Both the position numbers and the translations under genes were made by a program. The notes below the pieces were generated by a model. That model was not told where the DNA came from, searched no databases, and worked only from the letters and a program-made list of their open reading frames with translations. Shown piece by piece: positions 15,856-23,312 of a DNA stretch of 48,145 nucleotides. Every line of letters starts with the position of its first letter. Positions within the stretch are counted from its first letter, which is position 1. Source of the stretch: a virus; the IMG/VR virus record IMGVR_UViG_3300007541_000032, positions 1 to 48,145 of that record, one strand, 5' to 3'.

Positions 15856-16408
15856 AGTGTCCTACATTCTCCCAGGGATATACTAACCATACATCTTCCT
15901 CGGCTTTGTTTACTTCATCACAGTGGTATGATACTTTGTCAAAACCACTTGATAAGTTTTCTGTTAATACTGCGAAGCGAACATTGTCGCCCCAAATTTG
16001 ATCCCACACGGGAGAGTGAGGTAAACAACCTGATTTCCAATCATCTACAATCCAATTAAATGTAGCACCAGTATCATTGATGTCATCAACAATTAAAATG
16101 TTCTTACCCATCGGAATATTTCTAAATTGTCCCATCTCCGGAGCATATGATCCTTCTGGATCGTAACCATAGGCATCCTCTGCCATCCAGAAGTTGCTTT
16201 CACTTTCTCTGTTATCATCACGCAGGCTTACCTTGAGTGCTTCGCAACGAATGCCTGTCATGTTTGAAATAATAGTAGCAGGTACATTACCTCCACGTGT
16301 AATGCCTACAATGTAATCAGGACGCCAATTGTCTGTGTACATCTGATTTACGATATTGGTACACATAACTTCTACATCATGCCAACTATAAAATTTCTTA
16401 TTAATCAT
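15848..16408 (-). CDS. Purine-type phosphoribosyltransferase
   Basis: A 186-residue PRTase. ILIVDDINDTGAT is the PRPP-binding loop; DYIVGITRGGNVPA is the preceding PPi loop; the C-terminal DVWLVYPWE is typical of xanthine/hypoxanthine phosphoribosyltransferases (Gpt-like). It probably salvages a purine base or analogue to the nucleotide. In a phage that makes 7-deazaguanines, a modified base cannot be excluded as substrate; that is inference. Confidence 0.8.
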   Translation of the reverse strand: MINKKFYSWHDVEVMCTNIVNQMYTDNWRPDYIVGITRGGNVPATIISNMTGIRCEALKVSLRDDNRESESNFWMAEDAYGYDPEGSYAPEMGQFRNIPMGKNILIVDDINDTGATFNWIVDDWKSGCLPHSPVWDQIWGDNVRFAVLTENLSSGFDKVSYHCDEVNKAEEDVWLVYPWENVGHYG

Positions 16409-16410
16409 AC

Positions 16411-16566
16411 CTAATCCTTATTAATGATATCTGGTGTTACTGCATCTATGGTGTTAACAACAGTTTTACCTGCGTATATTGCCGTTGACGCAGTTACGTC
16501 TAAAACAGCAACGGTTGTTGAACAACCTGTGCATAATAAAAATACTATTGCTATAAATGCCTTCAT
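16411..16566 (-). CDS. Small putative lipoprotein, 51 residues
   Basis: MKAFIAIVFLLCTGCSTTVA: a short basic start, hydrophobic core and a lipobox-like CTGC ending at C15, then a 36-residue Thr/Val-rich mature part. The start overlaps the previous stop (TAATG) and AGGA lies just upstream. Probably an outer- or inner-membrane lipoprotein. Small phage lipoproteins often block superinfecting DNA or receptors, but no specific evidence is visible. Confidence 0.6.
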   Translation of the reverse strand: MKAFIAIVFLLCTGCSTTVAVLDVTASTAIYAGKTVVNTIDAVTPDIINKD

Positions 16567-16856
16567 TATCCTAAATTAAATTCTACTTTCTTTACTTTGT
16601 CCCAACGAAAACTTCTCCAACCCTTTGCGTTTACATCATACACAACACAAACTTCTTCGTTTACTTTGCGTACCTTTTTCTGCGAAGCAGGATCTTCTTT
16701 GGTTGCCGGCGGAATGACCCCTTCTTTAAGTGTACACGTCATTACACGTTCGTCACCGTTGAGTTTATTAAATGTTACAACAACTTCACCATCATGTAAC
16801 AATCCTTTTAACCAGTCTTTGCCTTCAGGCGTTTTAAATTCAGTGTTCGAGTTCAT
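16566..16856 (-). CDS. DUF2693-like SH3 beta-barrel protein
   Basis: A 96-residue protein with the pattern KDWLKGLLHDGEVVVTFNK, ERVMTCTLKE and VCVVYDVNAKGWRSFRWDKV, matching a small SH3-like barrel family (DUF2693) frequent in T4-like marine phages. Role unknown; SH3-like barrels commonly bind RNA or DNA. Overlaps the cupin gene by 17 bases. Confidence 0.7.
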   Translation of the reverse strand: MNSNTEFKTPEGKDWLKGLLHDGEVVVTFNKLNGDERVMTCTLKEGVIPPATKEDPASQKKVRKVNEEVCVVYDVNAKGWRSFRWDKVKKVEFNLG

Positions 16857-17283
16857 ATTTTTCTCTCAAGTAAGTTTCATTATCTACCCATTCGCCGTCT
16901 TTGACGAAACCCCATTCTCTTACTTTAGGGCCTGGTATAAAGAGTGTCCAACAGTCCACAGTAGGATCAAGTTCAATGCGATGCAGACTCCTAGCACCAC
17001 ATAATCTAAAACGGCCAGGTCTACGCCAAAACTTTCCATTAGGAGTATGCTCCCAATAACCACCACGAAGAATAAAAGTAAGATAAGGCCAAGGATGGTC
17101 ATGTAAGTCATCTAAATCTCCTTTGTGAAATTTGTGCAAAAATACATTAAAAGGAAACCATTTTCTATCTTTAAGAAAAAGGTAATAGCGTGTTAGATAT
17201 GGTTCATTTTCATAGCGATCCATAATCACACGTTTTCTGCCAATTTTATCTAACCATTCCAAAAATCTAGAACGGAAGGTCAT
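16840..17283 (-). CDS. Cupin-fold protein
   Basis: A 147-residue protein; the ATG at 17283 is chosen because GGAGGTAAAG precedes it. The cupin metal motif appears as DDLHDHPWPYLTFILRGGYWE, with a later His in SLHRIELD and a Trp-rich strand (CWTLFIPGPKVREWGF). Cupins of this kind occur in phages and bacteria as putative metal-dependent oxygenases or sugar enzymes; the substrate is not known. Confidence 0.65.
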   Translation of the reverse strand: MTFRSRFLEWLDKIGRKRVIMDRYENEPYLTRYYLFLKDRKWFPFNVFLHKFHKGDLDDLHDHPWPYLTFILRGGYWEHTPNGKFWRRPGRFRLCGARSLHRIELDPTVDCWTLFIPGPKVREWGFVKDGEWVDNETYLREKYELEH

Positions 17284-17557
17284 CTTTACCTCCATTTAAT
17301 TTTTCTTCTTCTTCACACATATTGTACACGGAAATAAATTGATTGTAAAGAGTATTTGCTGTAGGATATTTTTCCAATACTTCAAAATCAATAAATTTTC
17401 CATTTAAATTATATTCAGGACCAATAGTTATGGAATTGCTAGTAATCCAATCTACCGATGAAAGGCTTGCTGAATCTACTGTGTATACTCCTGTAACAGG
17501 AGAAGACGTAATCATACTATCATATCCATCTAATGTTATAGAATAATCGTTACCCAT
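17267..17557 (-). CDS. Hypothetical protein
   Basis: A 96-residue acidic protein: first half Ser/Thr-rich and beta-like (SSPVTGVYTVDSASLSSVDW), second half helical and acidic. Overlaps the cupin gene by 17 bases and follows folE by 9, so it is part of the same transcript. No known motif. Confidence 0.6.
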   Translation of the reverse strand: MGNDYSITLDGYDSMITSSPVTGVYTVDSASLSSVDWITSNSITIGPEYNLNGKFIDFEVLEKYPTANTLYNQFISVYNMCEEEEKLNGGKDDLPF

Positions 17558-17566
17558 AATTTCTCC

Positions 17567-18253
17567 TTATCTAGGGGCAAACTCTTGTTGAAGTTTGATA
17601 TTGTCCATGAACTCTTTTTTAGTGCCTGGATCATCTTTGAACGCACCTTTTAATACAGTTGTCTGTGTTAGACTTGAATGTGCCATTATACCTCTGTTTT
17701 CACAACAACCATGCGTTGCCTGAATATAAACACCTAAATGTTTTGAATTTGTTGCTTTGCTAATTTCTTTAGCAATGTCATTGCACAGTTCTTCTTGTAG
17801 TGTACCACGCCTTGCACACCACTGTGCGATACGTGTGTATTTAGAAAGTCCAATAACTTTACCATTTGGAATAATACCAATATATGCCACGCCTGTTACT
17901 GGTTGATGGTGATGAGAACAAACACTCTTTAGTTCACTTCGCACAACAAGCATACCTGTGTAAGCATCTTCGCCTTCGTTTGGAAATGCTGTAGCATTTG
18001 GAATGTTATCATAACGTCCTGCCATTAGTTCATTAAAATACATCTTTGCTAAACGATGTGCTGTTCCTTTTGAGTTTGGATCGTTATGTCGATCAATCAC
18101 AAGTGCATCAAGAACTTTTTCAAACGCTTCTGTTGCTTCTTGAATAAGTTCTTCTTTATCACCTTTTTGCAGAATTTCTGAAATATTGTCGCCTGCCCAA
18201 TAACGGATTTTTGCATCTTCTAGGCGTTGTTTAATTTGTTCACTTTTACTCAT
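17567..18253 (-). CDS. folE: GTP cyclohydrolase I FolE
   Basis: A 228-residue enzyme opening GTP to dihydroneopterin triphosphate, first step for 7-deazaguanine synthesis. The zinc ligands are visible as C112 and the HHH after it (CSHHHQPVTG) and as the HGCCENRGI block (181-189). The central GKVIGLSKYTRIAQWCARRGTLQE (131-154) is the family signature, here cut into parts. Phages that carry folE with queD and queE use it to make preQ0-type bases for their DNA. Confidence 0.93.
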   Translation of the reverse strand: MSKSEQIKQRLEDAKIRYWAGDNISEILQKGDKEELIQEATEAFEKVLDALVIDRHNDPNSKGTAHRLAKMYFNELMAGRYDNIPNATAFPNEGEDAYTGMLVVRSELKSVCSHHHQPVTGVAYIGIIPNGKVIGLSKYTRIAQWCARRGTLQEELCNDIAKEISKATNSKHLGVYIQATHGCCENRGIMAHSSLTQTTVLKGAFKDDPGTKKEFMDNIKLQQEFAPR

Positions 18254-18293
18254 TTTATCTCTCCGATGTTAAGGCAGTGGATTGCCATATGTC

Positions 18294-19394
18294 TTATTGT
18301 AACTTCTCAAGTAAATTTTTGCAACTAAAATAGTTTTCATTTAAATGAGTAGTAAGTTTATTTAGGTTTACAAGGTAACTGTCATAATTTTCCATGTAAT
18401 CAATTATGCGTTCAACTACCTTATCTTTGTGTTTTTTGTATGCTTCAAAAGACTCTGTCCATTCGCTTGGATATAAAAACTTACCTGTGTTCTCCATTTC
18501 ACTGTAACTAAGTCTATTTGGAACCATAGGTAGTGTACCAACAAGAGCACCTTCATACCAACTTATGCCCAGTGTTTCTTGTAGGTTAGCACTAAAGATT
18601 AATTTTGCTTCACCTAGTGCATTATAGTAATCATTCTTTGTATAGTTTTTATCCATACAAATTTCGAATTCATATTGCGGAAGTGTTTCTTTTAAATCAC
18701 GGAATATTTCTGGTTGTTTCTCTGGAGCAACACGATGTGGAAATAAAATCTTATTTTGTTTTGTCATATTAGCATATGGTTCAAGTTCTTTTCTCTCATA
18801 TTCCATAGGCCAACCACTACGAACAATTTTGCCATTCTCATAGCGTTCGTTCCACATTTCATCGTACCATGGATTCTCTTCTTTTCTGCCGTTGTTAAGA
18901 AGTTCATCGAAGAAAAGTTTCACATGAAATTCAGTTGCAAAGTAGTTGTGATCATATGCATAAAAGAAAGACTGTTCTGAATGCCTAACCCAACTTGCGT
19001 TGCCAATCAATCTACCTAAAAAGTCTTGAGGATCGTAACTGCCGGCGTGCCAAAGTGCGTGTGTAATAACCTTTATGCCCAACAGTTCACTCATATACTT
19101 GATATTGATAATACCAGGATGCCATGCATCTGTAAAGATAACATGATCACCTTGTTGTACTTTGCCTGTTGTAAATGCTCTACTGATTTGTTCTATTTGA
19201 TTTGACTTGTAAACATTAGTTCCGCCGAAATTTAAAAAGGCGCCGGGTGTGGTTGCATTTGGAATATCCGTAGGCCCTTCAATTACGAAAACTTGGTGTC
19301 CGTTTTTACGTAGAAGTGCGGGAAAATAAGTCTTCCATTCTTTTGTGTAGCGTGTTTCAACGCTTTCTAAATCAATCAACCATATACGTGCCAT
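18294..19394 (-). CDS. GT-B glycosyltransferase
   Basis: A 366-residue protein with two Rossmann-like halves. The C-terminal half shows the GT4-like donor site: FPHRVAPEKQPEIF, then AKLIFSANLQETLGISWYEG and LVGTLPMVPN, where the E-x7-E type pair binds a nucleotide sugar. Its location between folE and queD, in a region full of DNA-modification genes, makes DNA or modified-base glycosylation possible, but wall or protein glycosylation fits equally. It overlaps the upstream gene by 23 bases. Confidence 0.75.
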   Translation of the reverse strand: MARIWLIDLESVETRYTKEWKTYFPALLRKNGHQVFVIEGPTDIPNATTPGAFLNFGGTNVYKSNQIEQISRAFTTGKVQQGDHVIFTDAWHPGIINIKYMSELLGIKVITHALWHAGSYDPQDFLGRLIGNASWVRHSEQSFFYAYDHNYFATEFHVKLFFDELLNNGRKEENPWYDEMWNERYENGKIVRSGWPMEYERKELEPYANMTKQNKILFPHRVAPEKQPEIFRDLKETLPQYEFEICMDKNYTKNDYYNALGEAKLIFSANLQETLGISWYEGALVGTLPMVPNRLSYSEMENTGKFLYPSEWTESFEAYKKHKDKVVERIIDYMENYDSYLVNLNKLTTHLNENYFSCKNLLEKLQ

Positions 19395-19770
19395 TTGCTA
19401 TTCCTAATAATGTTAATATTTTTTCATCATTGTACTCTAATATTATAGCATCTTCAAGGTCATCTGTATATCCTTGATCATGCCAAATAAAATCACGACC
19501 ATAAACGTAGCCATGTAATCCAAGTGTATTGCACACTTTACCGACTGCGTCTACGGTCGTGTAATCCGCATTTAAAGCACCACCTTCTACTGAATTGCCT
19601 TGGCTATCAGTAAGATAAGAATTCCTAGTGCTTAGGCTTTCGGTTTTTAAAACCACGGTTCTTTTGAACACGGTTTTTTGCCTTTCTTGGATTGCCACGA
19701 TTTTCGTATGCTCTCCATTCCTTGCTTTCCTTTTTATAAAGGAATTTTTCATCAAATACAAAACCTTCAT
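19372..19770 (-). CDS. Hypothetical protein, start uncertain
   Basis: The last 80 residues (CNTLGLHGYVYGRDFIWHDQ, DDLEDAIILEYNDEKILTLL) read as genuine coding, but the annotated start overlaps the gene at 19625-19852 by 146 bases. No ATG occurs in this frame after 19625 and no clear ribosome site decides the start. Either it initiates inside the upstream gene, uses a rare start, or is reached by frameshift from 19625-19852. Function unknown. Confidence 0.45.
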   Translation of the reverse strand: MKVLYLMKNSFIKRKARNGEHTKIVAIQERQKTVFKRTVVLKTESLSTRNSYLTDSQGNSVEGGALNADYTTVDAVGKVCNTLGLHGYVYGRDFIWHDQGYTDDLEDAIILEYNDEKILTLLGIANGTYMVD

Positions 19771-19852
19771 AGCGACAAAAATCGCGGAAGGAATCTAAGT
19801 CGTTAAAGATCTTCACAATCTCTGGATGATCTGCAAAATATGACACTGTCAT
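19625..19852 (-). CDS. Small conserved basic protein
   Basis: A 75-residue protein, MTVSYFADHPEIVKIFNDL then DSFRDFCRYEGFVFDEKFLY, followed by an Arg/Asn/Lys-rich tail (NRVQKNRGFKNRKPKH). This globular head plus basic tail is a known marine-phage small protein; function unknown, the tail suggests nucleic-acid contact. An AGGAGA ribosome site precedes it. Downstream of queD by 5 bases. Confidence 0.65.
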   Translation of the reverse strand: MTVSYFADHPEIVKIFNDLDSFRDFCRYEGFVFDEKFLYKKESKEWRAYENRGNPRKAKNRVQKNRGFKNRKPKH

Positions 19853-19857
19853 CTCCT

Positions 19858-20313
19858 TTAATATTTTGCGTATTCAATATGGGCACCGTTCTCTCCATCT
19901 TCACTTACGTCAATATGGACTTCACGGCCAGGGTGTTTTTCGCTGATTTTTTCATATAAGTCATCAGCCATCATTTCACAACTCTTATAGTCTAGTTCAA
20001 GTGTCTTCTCCTCGTACAGTTTTTCTAACCAACGTTTGAATTGAATAAACTCGATATCTCTGTCATTGTGTGTTACAGTGATACCTACTTTGAAATGAAA
20101 TATGTGTCTGTGTGGGTAACCCAAGAACGAAACATCATACTCATCTCCTGTTGCTAGACTAGGATCGTCCAGTGCCGCAGGATACTTATGGATACCTTCC
20201 TTGCGGAAAGTTACCCAAATCATTCTCTTTGCATTTTGCATAATTGCCTTTTTGTTATCTTGTTTCATCATTCTCAATATAAAATTGTGATACGATTCTC
20301 TTACTTCTTCCAT
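19858..20313 (-). CDS. queD: QueD-like 6-carboxytetrahydropterin synthase
   Basis: Up to 151 residues. GYPHRHIFHFKVGITV (65-80) resembles the zinc-binding HxH strand of the QueD/6-pyruvoyl-tetrahydropterin synthase fold, H42 is a third ligand candidate, DRDIEFIQFKRWL (84-96) is the DF-like helix, and VHIDVSEDGENGAHIEY the C-terminal strand. The product feeds QueE. The ATG at 20313 lies before the expected start site of the overlapping promoter, so the used start is probably a later Met (residues 15-31); MIWVTFRKEG at 31 looks like the natural domain start. Confidence 0.7.
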   Translation of the reverse strand: MEEVRESYHNFILRMMKQDNKKAIMQNAKRMIWVTFRKEGIHKYPAALDDPSLATGDEYDVSFLGYPHRHIFHFKVGITVTHNDRDIEFIQFKRWLEKLYEEKTLELDYKSCEMMADDLYEKISEKHPGREVHIDVSEDGENGAHIEYAKY

Positions 20314-20315
20314 TT

Positions 20316-20344
20316 ATAATACAATCTTTCTTAGTGTATGTCAA
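20316..20344 (-). promoter_or_regulatory. Near-consensus sigma70 promoter for queD
   Basis: Minus strand TTGACA (20339-20344), 17-bp spacer, TATTAT (20316-20321). The -10 is only 2 bases from the ATG at 20313, so transcription starts inside the nominal queD reading frame and an internal start must be used from this transcript. Confidence 0.75.
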
Positions 20345-20345
20345 G

Positions 20346-20867
20346 TTAATCTTTGGGTTCATCGTTTCCGTATTTGTTCCAATCAGTGAACTTATTTCGA
20401 TCCAATAAGTCATGAACTTGATGAATCCAAACTCCAGGATTAGAATGTTTAAAATCAGCGTCATCAATTTTGATACAAGCATTATAACCTAATTGGTTAA
20501 CATATGGAAGTTTAACACTTAACAATGGAATAAAATTGTGTCTTTCGGTCATACCAGTTTCTAAAATCCACTCATGATATTTTACATCATAATCCAATGT
20601 AACCATATATTGTGTTCCTAATTCAGATTTAGCATCGAGTAATCCTAAAACAAGATCTTCCCAATCTTCTTTGGGTACAAAACTATGGTTCGCACCTAGA
20701 TAGATATGATCTACGTGGTTCTCTTTTGCTTTTTCAAGAACTTCTTCTAATGGACGACAGCCTACCACAAACAGTGTGTCCATGTCATATGCAGGAGTTT
20801 TTTCTACTTCAAATCCTGTGAAGTATATAACATCATCCTTTACACCATCTGCGTAATCTCTTTTCAT
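20346..20867 (-). CDS. Conserved hypothetical protein between dpdA and queD
   Basis: A 173-residue alpha/beta protein: TLFVVGCRPLEEVLEKAKEN, DHIYLGANHSFVPKEDWEDL, TLDYDVKYHEWILETGM and KIDDADFKHSNPGVWIHQVH. The alternating strands and helices look like a small Rossmann or TIM-like fold, but no catalytic motif is recognised. Its place between the transglycosylase and QueD-like genes suggests a role in base modification; that is inference. Confidence 0.65.
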   Translation of the reverse strand: MKRDYADGVKDDVIYFTGFEVEKTPAYDMDTLFVVGCRPLEEVLEKAKENHVDHIYLGANHSFVPKEDWEDLVLGLLDAKSELGTQYMVTLDYDVKYHEWILETGMTERHNFIPLLSVKLPYVNQLGYNACIKIDDADFKHSNPGVWIHQVHDLLDRNKFTDWNKYGNDEPKD

Positions 20868-20869
20868 TT

Positions 20870-21058
20870 TTACATTTCCTCGATTTGTCTTTCAATTATA
20901 GCAATTTCGTCCTTAAGAGCAAGTTTTTTCTTTTTCATTTCAGTTAAGTATTTTTCTTGAACGTTTTCTGCTTCTGCGGCTTCGCACTTTTGATGCTCTA
21001 GTGCGTGTTGCTCTTTTAGACTTTGTAGTCTATTTTTTAATTTTTCAACAGTTGTCAT
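20870..21058 (-). CDS. DUF465/YdcH-like small coiled-coil protein
   Basis: A 62-residue protein from the ATG at 21058, preceded by GAGGAGGTATAGT. Long charged helices (VEKLKNRLQSLKEQHALEHQ; KKKKLALKDEIAIIERQIEE) with a short break form a helical hairpin, as in the DUF465 family common in Alphaproteobacteria and their phages. Overlaps nothing; abuts dpdA (1-base gap). Role unknown. Confidence 0.7.
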   Translation of the reverse strand: MTTVEKLKNRLQSLKEQHALEHQKCEAAEAENVQEKYLTEMKKKKLALKDEIAIIERQIEEM

Positions 21059-21059
21059 A

Positions 21060-22517
21060 CTATACCTCCTCAAATAAATTTGCAAACTGTGTGCTTGCGT
21101 TTACTGTTTTCTTTCCTGTTGCGCCTCTAGTGCCAATAATTGACATCCAGAATCTTGAAAATTCTTCTATAACTGCTTCTGCTTCATCTCTGTTTGATGT
21201 TGCAAATATTGCTTCCACAACATCTCTAAAAAATACCCTGTCAAATGATTCTTCAACAAGCATTGCTGGAACGATGCTGTTATCGTACTGTCTGTTTGCT
21301 TCTTGTACCGCATTAATATGACTCCAAACATTATGACCCATTTGAATAGCATATGAAAAACTATCCCATGAAGTTTTGCCTTCTTTACCTATTTTATTTA
21401 GGTCGCCAGGCGCATATATACAAATGTCTTTTGCTTGTAAATTTGCTGTAATAGGAGAATCCTTAAAACTTCCATGTTTCCCTTCTCTTACAAATGCTTG
21501 TCCAAAAGATGTTGTATCAGTTGCAAGTGCCTTGTCGTCAATGCTTGGCACCATTCTATAAACCCATTTGCTTCTATCTTTGGTTTCTAGTTCACAATAT
21601 ATTTGACCATTTGCTGTTGCTAGGAACGGACTAGCACAGTCAAATGTTACTGTAAAGTTTTCGTTGTGATGTTTGCGAACTGCTCTTTGAACATCTGTAA
21701 GTAAGGTTGCCCATTCAAGTTTACTAGTGCCCAAGAAGTGCATAAAGTCATGTTTACCTTTTTCAAGCAATCCATCAAAACGCAATGCAACAAGTCTTTT
21801 AAGCACCAAATGCACATCACACATATTCTGACCACCCATCGACCAACCATTAAAGTGTGTATCTGGATATTTCTTTGGATCACAATAGTCTTTCATCTGC
21901 TGATACCAATCTTCTGCGTCAGCATGATTTTCACCTTGTAGTACGTTTAAGAACTTACAAGCACCACTTCTATTTTTCATAAAGTAGTCATTGTTAATGC
22001 GTGTGGCATTTACAGCATCTTGATAGTTGTCAATTCCTGTTGCTTTAGCACCTGCTGGTGAACGTGCCACCCAAGCCGGAATATCAAGGATCATTCCATA
22101 GTCCATGTAAGCATCCATCCACGCAAGAACTTGCTCACGTTTCTTTTTAGCCTTAGGACAGTTAGGATCTTTCCAATCGCCTTCCCATACACCTTTACCA
22201 ATCTGGAAACCACCTGAGTCACCAAGTAACCAACTGTTCTCACGATCACGTTCACGGATCATAAGTTCTTTGGGTGCGTCCTTGTTAATATCAAGTTCTG
22301 CGTGACCTGCTGAGTACAAACTCCAATGATACTTAAATAGGCCATCCTTGGTATTAAACCAGTTAAGACTTTCCATCTCGTTGTTTGGGAAAGGAATACG
22401 ACTTTTGTCTACGTATTCTTCTCTACGTTGTTTGCCGATAAAGGTAGCATAGAAACCACTGATCGCTGGCAAGAATATAGCGTAGTCTTTCTGTTCTTTT
22501 GTTAGATCAGTGTTCAA
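21060..22517 (-). CDS. dpdA: DpdA-like DNA/tRNA-guanine transglycosylase
   Basis: A 485-residue TGT-fold enzyme exchanging guanine for a 7-deazaguanine. GDSGGFQIG (99-107) holds the general-base Asp (D100), NVLQGE (191-196) and GWSMGG (224-229) are the base-pocket motifs, FLGTS (261-265) follows, and FDCASPF (292-298) matches the TGT FDCV strand with the nucleophile Asp at 293. The extra helical length and the divergent pocket are like phage DpdA proteins that act on DNA. The bacterial zinc site is not evident. With folE, queD and queE it makes a near-complete pathway. Confidence 0.85.
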   Translation of the reverse strand: MNTDLTKEQKDYAIFLPAISGFYATFIGKQRREEYVDKSRIPFPNNEMESLNWFNTKDGLFKYHWSLYSAGHAELDINKDAPKELMIRERDRENSWLLGDSGGFQIGKGVWEGDWKDPNCPKAKKKREQVLAWMDAYMDYGMILDIPAWVARSPAGAKATGIDNYQDAVNATRINNDYFMKNRSGACKFLNVLQGENHADAEDWYQQMKDYCDPKKYPDTHFNGWSMGGQNMCDVHLVLKRLVALRFDGLLEKGKHDFMHFLGTSKLEWATLLTDVQRAVRKHHNENFTVTFDCASPFLATANGQIYCELETKDRSKWVYRMVPSIDDKALATDTTSFGQAFVREGKHGSFKDSPITANLQAKDICIYAPGDLNKIGKEGKTSWDSFSYAIQMGHNVWSHINAVQEANRQYDNSIVPAMLVEESFDRVFFRDVVEAIFATSNRDEAEAVIEEFSRFWMSIIGTRGATGKKTVNASTQFANLFEEV

Positions 22518-22528
22518 TACTGTTCTCC

Positions 22529-23260
22529 TTATTTGCTTTGTGCTGGCAAGATATATTCATAAGTTGCCAAACCACTGTCTACGCTAATCTGCATAGCACC
22601 TTGATCTGAAAACTTCATTACCTTGTCACCATCTAAACTTAGAATAGCAAGTGTTTGTTGCACTGGCCATGCCCACTCATTTTTAAGCGAACCTTTAATT
22701 CCTGTTGAAAAAATGAATTCACCTGCGTGAGTGCTTGCATCACCAAATTTAAATTTAATATCTGTGCCATCTGTAATTACAGTAAACACAGTTTCTTCTG
22801 CGTTAGCAGTTGCCTGCATTTTAAAACGCTGTACGCTAGCCAATGTTGGCGATACTTCCACGTCCCAGTTAGCACCTTTAAACTTAACAGTCTTAAGTTT
22901 TTCATTAATAATGTCAGCGTTCATAAAACGATAGTCATTTTTAAAGTCGCCTGTTGCATTTTCAAAGTGAATACCTGTTGGAATTTGTTCACCATTTCTG
23001 TCTTGACGCACAACATCAATTGTTGCTCCGTCTTTGTATTCTGGACACTTCAAATGAATGTCTAGTTTATTTAGGTTAGGCATACCAAACGTGCCCTTCA
23101 TCTCTACTTGGGCAGTTTTGGTATTTGCCTGCATGATCACAGAGCGATCCTCTGCCATGCTATCAATACCTGTTTGTGCATCATCACCATTTACCTTAAC
23201 AATGTTAAGAAAGCCAAGGGCGTGTGTATGTGCTACGATATCTTGCAATATGTCTTTCAT
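22529..23260 (-). CDS. 45: Probable sliding clamp, gp45-like
   Basis: A 243-residue beta-rich protein with clamp-like alternation: FLNIVKVNGDD, then MAEDRSVIMQANT, then LNKLDIHLKCPEYKDGATI; it ends SGLATYEYILPAQSK, as expected for the last strand of a PCNA-fold domain. The length matches T4 gp45 (228) and it follows gp43 directly on the same strand. Overall identity to T4 gp45 is low by eye, so this is a structural and contextual call. Its own sigma70 promoter overlaps the end of gp43. Confidence 0.6.
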   Translation of the reverse strand: MKDILQDIVAHTHALGFLNIVKVNGDDAQTGIDSMAEDRSVIMQANTKTAQVEMKGTFGMPNLNKLDIHLKCPEYKDGATIDVVRQDRNGEQIPTGIHFENATGDFKNDYRFMNADIINEKLKTVKFKGANWDVEVSPTLASVQRFKMQATANAEETVFTVITDGTDIKFKFGDASTHAGEFIFSTGIKGSLKNEWAWPVQQTLAILSLDGDKVMKFSDQGAMQISVDSGLATYEYILPAQSK

Positions 23261-23283
23261 AGTTTTTCTCCGTTCCTTTTACT

Positions 23284-23312
23284 ATTATATTTAGAAAATC
23301 ATTCAAAGTCAA
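23284..23312 (-). promoter_or_regulatory. Sigma70 promoter for the clamp gene
   Basis: Minus strand TTGACT (23307-23312), 17-bp spacer, TATAAT (23284-23289). The -35 lies in the last codons of gp43. GGAACGGAGAAAAAC before the ATG holds the ribosome site. Confidence 0.75.

Noticed and set aside
12655-22517. A QueC-type preQ0 synthase in the deazaguanine block
   Set aside because: No frame here carries the SGGxDS ATP-binding motif of QueC; the gene is not in this window.
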